Assembly (NCBI GenBank): GCA_015222355.1
Contig: JADFVC010000228.1
Location: forward strand, 1 to 8,273
Length of the DNA: 8,273 nt
Reading direction: 5' to 3'
DNA from: Chloroflexota bacterium
Lineage (GTDB): Bacteria; Desulfobacterota; Desulfuromonadia; Desulfuromonadales; Geopsychrobacteraceae
Every line of letters begins with the position of its first letter. The stretch's first letter is position 1. Shown here piece by piece: positions 6,709-8,273 of the stretch. A program made the translations under genes and the position numbers. The notes under the pieces were generated by a model that ran no database searches, was not told the origin of the DNA, and saw only the letters and a list, made by a program, of their open reading frames with translations.

Positions 6709-7359
6709 TCACATGAATCCGTTTTTGGCAAGGGACTCCAGGCTCATCCCGGCGCTGTTCTGCGGCGCTATCTTTCCCTGCAAAAGACGCTCAACATAAC
6801 GGCCGATCAGGTCTGTTTCAATGTTGACCTCTGCCCCTTCGCGACAGTTTTGCAGGGTTGTCATTGCGAGAGAATGCGGAATAACCATAACGGAAAAGCT
6901 GTTCTGTGTTACTTCGTTAACCGTCAAACTGATTCCGTCAATCGCTACTGAACCTTTCATAACGATGTAACGCAAGGTTTCTTCAGGCAGCGCAAATTCA
7001 AAACGTACCGCGTTATGCTCCTGGTAACGTTTACGAATCTTCGCGATACAATCAACATGACCACTGACCAGATGGCCGCCGAGTCGGTCACTCAAGCGTA
7101 AAGCTCGCTCCAGATTAACCGGCATATTCGGTCTCAGGCTGCCCAGGGTTGTACACGTCAAAGTTTCCGGTGAGACATCAACGGTAAAACTGCTGGAGTC
7201 CCAGGTTATCACCGTCAGACAAGCCCCATTCACTGCGATACTTTCACCAAGTTGCAGATCACCGTTGGCCAGTTCCGAGACGATCCGCAGTTGAGCAGAA
7301 TCTCCCCGTCGTTGGAGACCGCCGACCTTGCCGATTTCCTGAATCAATCCTGTGAACAT
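6709..7359 (-). CDS. ribE: Riboflavin synthase, alpha-type
   Basis: It dismutates two lumazine molecules to riboflavin and the ribitylamino-pyrimidinedione, acting as a homotrimer. The 216 residues form two tandem lumazine-binding barrels (about 1-97 and 98-195). The canonical MFTGLIQEIG start is present; the first barrel has ESIAVNGACLTV (39-50) with C47 and DRLGGHLVSGHVD (91-103) with H101, equivalent to C48 and H102 of E. coli. The second barrel repeats the pattern in DGISLTVNEV (141-150). The last 20 or so residues are an unconserved tail. A start 51 bases upstream would add MFRTAWRRYPDYGGCGE, which the family lacks, so MFTG is chosen. The first 16 bases overlap the end of ribD in another frame, which implies translational coupling. 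Confidence 0.96.
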   Translation of the reverse strand: MFTGLIQEIGKVGGLQRRGDSAQLRIVSELANGDLQLGESIAVNGACLTVITWDSSSFTVDVSPETLTCTTLGSLRPNMPVNLERALRLSDRLGGHLVSGHVDCIAKIRKRYQEHNAVRFEFALPEETLRYIVMKGSVAIDGISLTVNEVTQNSFSVMVIPHSLAMTTLQNCREGAEVNIETDLIGRYVERLLQGKIAPQNSAGMSLESLAKNGFM

Positions 7360-8273
7360 TTCTCCACATCCCCCGTAATCAGGATATCTTCGCCAAGCTG
7401 TTCGGAACACAGCTCGACAAGTCGTACCGCGTTTATCAGCTTATGACAACCCTCACCATTAAAGATTCCGTACCGGGCAGAGCCACCAATCATTTTGGGG
7501 GCAACAAAGACCATCATCTGATCGATCAAACCAGCCTGCAAGGCGGCTCCGGCCAAAGTTGCCCCACCTTCCAGTAAAAGGCGCTGAACATGACGACGCC
7601 CTAACTCTTGCCAGAGATGGGGCAATGATACGCCACCGGCAGATTCAGGGAAAATCATCACTTCGGCACCCAGCTGTTGCAATGCGGAAATTTTCTCAGG
7701 GTCAGCAACGGTTGTCGCAATAAACGTCGACGCGGAAGATTCTTGCTGTAGCATTCTACTGCTCAACGGAATACGCAACCGGCTGTCGACAACAACTCGC
7801 AGAGGATCTCTACGACGATTATCCGACAAACGAGTGTTGAGCAGCGGGTCATCAGCCAGCAAGGTCTCGATACCGACCATGATCGCCTCAACACGGTCAC
7901 GCAACTGATGAACGCGCTGGCGGCTCAGTTCTCCAGAAATCCATTGTGAATCCCCGCTGGTCGTCGCCGTTTTGCCATCCAGCGTCATGGCAGTTTTATA
8001 GATAGTGAACGGAAACCCAGTCGTTATGTGACGGGTGAAAGCTGCAATCAGGCGACGACACTGTCGCTCCTGCACGCCAACGACAACTTCGATACCGGCT
8101 TGACGTAATTTTTCAATGCCTCGTCCAGCGACCTGTGGATTCGGATCCTGCACACCGACAAAGACCCGCTTGACACCGGCAGCCACTAAAGCATCGGCAC
8201 AGGGTTCGGTACGCCCATAATGAGAGCAGGGCTCCAGAGTCACATAAACATCCGCACCTGCGGCTTTTTCAGC
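7344..8273 (-). CDS. ribD: Bifunctional pyrimidine deaminase / reductase RibD (partial, start off right edge)
   Basis: RibD deaminates the pyrimidine opened from GTP and then reduces its ribosyl chain with NADPH, steps two and three of riboflavin synthesis. The 309 visible residues lack roughly 55-60 N-terminal ones, including the zinc-binding HAE motif just outside the window. The rest of the deaminase (1 to about 75 here) has YVTLEPCSHYGRTEPC with both zinc cysteines (C16, C25). The reductase (about 86-303) shows KTAMTLDGKTAT (93-104), GDSQWISG (107-114), VGIETLLADDPLLNTRL (133-149), PLRVVVDSRLRIP (157-169) and LLLEGGATLAGAAL (232-245). The reading frame is open to the right edge, so the GTG inside YVTLEPC (8243-8241) is not the start. 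The TGA stop overlaps ribE. Confidence 0.96.
   Translation of the reverse strand, partial: AEKAAGADVYVTLEPCSHYGRTEPCADALVAAGVKRVFVGVQDPNPQVAGRGIEKLRQAGIEVVVGVQERQCRRLIAAFTRHITTGFPFTIYKTAMTLDGKTATTSGDSQWISGELSRQRVHQLRDRVEAIMVGIETLLADDPLLNTRLSDNRRRDPLRVVVDSRLRIPLSSRMLQQESSASTFIATTVADPEKISALQQLGAEVMIFPESAGGVSLPHLWQELGRRHVQRLLLEGGATLAGAALQAGLIDQMMVFVAPKMIGGSARYGIFNGEGCHKLINAVRLVELCSEQLGEDILITGDVEKCSQD
7362..7374 (-). promoter_or_regulatory. Ribosome-binding region of ribE inside the end of ribD
   Basis: On the minus strand GGGGATG and then GGAG precede the ATG at 7359-7357, all within ribD coding sequence. GGAG is only two bases from the ATG, which is close; the purine run further up may be the working site, or ribosomes ending ribD 13-16 bases later may restart here. 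It supports the MFTG start. Confidence 0.45.

Noticed and set aside
7360..7410. Upstream in-frame ATG for ribE adding 17 residues
   Set aside because: Riboflavin synthases begin MFTG; the extra residues come from another frame of ribD.
8241..8243. GTG as the ribD start
   Set aside because: The frame stays open to the window edge with residues (AEKAAGADVY) that belong to the RibD deaminase domain, and a start there would delete its zinc-binding HAE motif.

Overview
The window is an ordinary chromosomal stretch of a Gram-negative bacterium with about 50% GC. The gene order (thrS preceded by tRNA-Val; ribD-ribE-ribBA-ribH-nusB followed by hom) and the protein sequences look most like the Desulfuromonadales/Geobacterales group of former Deltaproteobacteria. 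That placement is recognition only, not a database result.

Layout. Positions 1-688 (minus) hold the N-terminal third of threonyl-tRNA synthetase, which runs off the left edge. Upstream of it on the same strand are a compact Rho-independent terminator (706-733), a tRNA-Val(GAC) gene with encoded CCA (767-841) and that tRNA's promoter (862-889). The interval 842-1216 separates the minus-strand tRNA/thrS unit from a plus-strand acyl-CoA synthetase gene. It is dominated by a 169-bp palindromic element (924-1092) with perfect 22-bp inverted termini and internal arms that also pair. The fadD-like gene fills 1217-3079. A terminator that works in both directions (3096-3127) lies between it and the convergent operon to its right.

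Positions 3148-8273 (minus) form one tightly packed transcription unit read right to left: ribD (start beyond the right edge), ribE, ribBA, ribH, nusB and hom. Junctions are a 16-bp overlap (ribD/ribE), 40 bp, 25 bp, 4 bp and 33 bp. The four rib genes encode every dedicated step from GTP and ribulose 5-phosphate to riboflavin, apart from the separate phosphatase step. Both RibBA halves and the inspected active sites of RibE and RibH keep their key residues. nusB next to ribH is a widespread arrangement, and hom adds the branch-point enzyme of threonine/methionine synthesis to the end of the unit. No FMN riboswitch lies in the window; if there is one, it would be upstream of ribD and out of view.

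I see no novel multi-gene system. The most noteworthy item is the palindromic, coding-free element at 924-1092, which looks like a MITE or REP-type repeat. Next is the terminator placed only a few bases upstream of the thrS ribosome-binding site, which implies read-through or attenuation.
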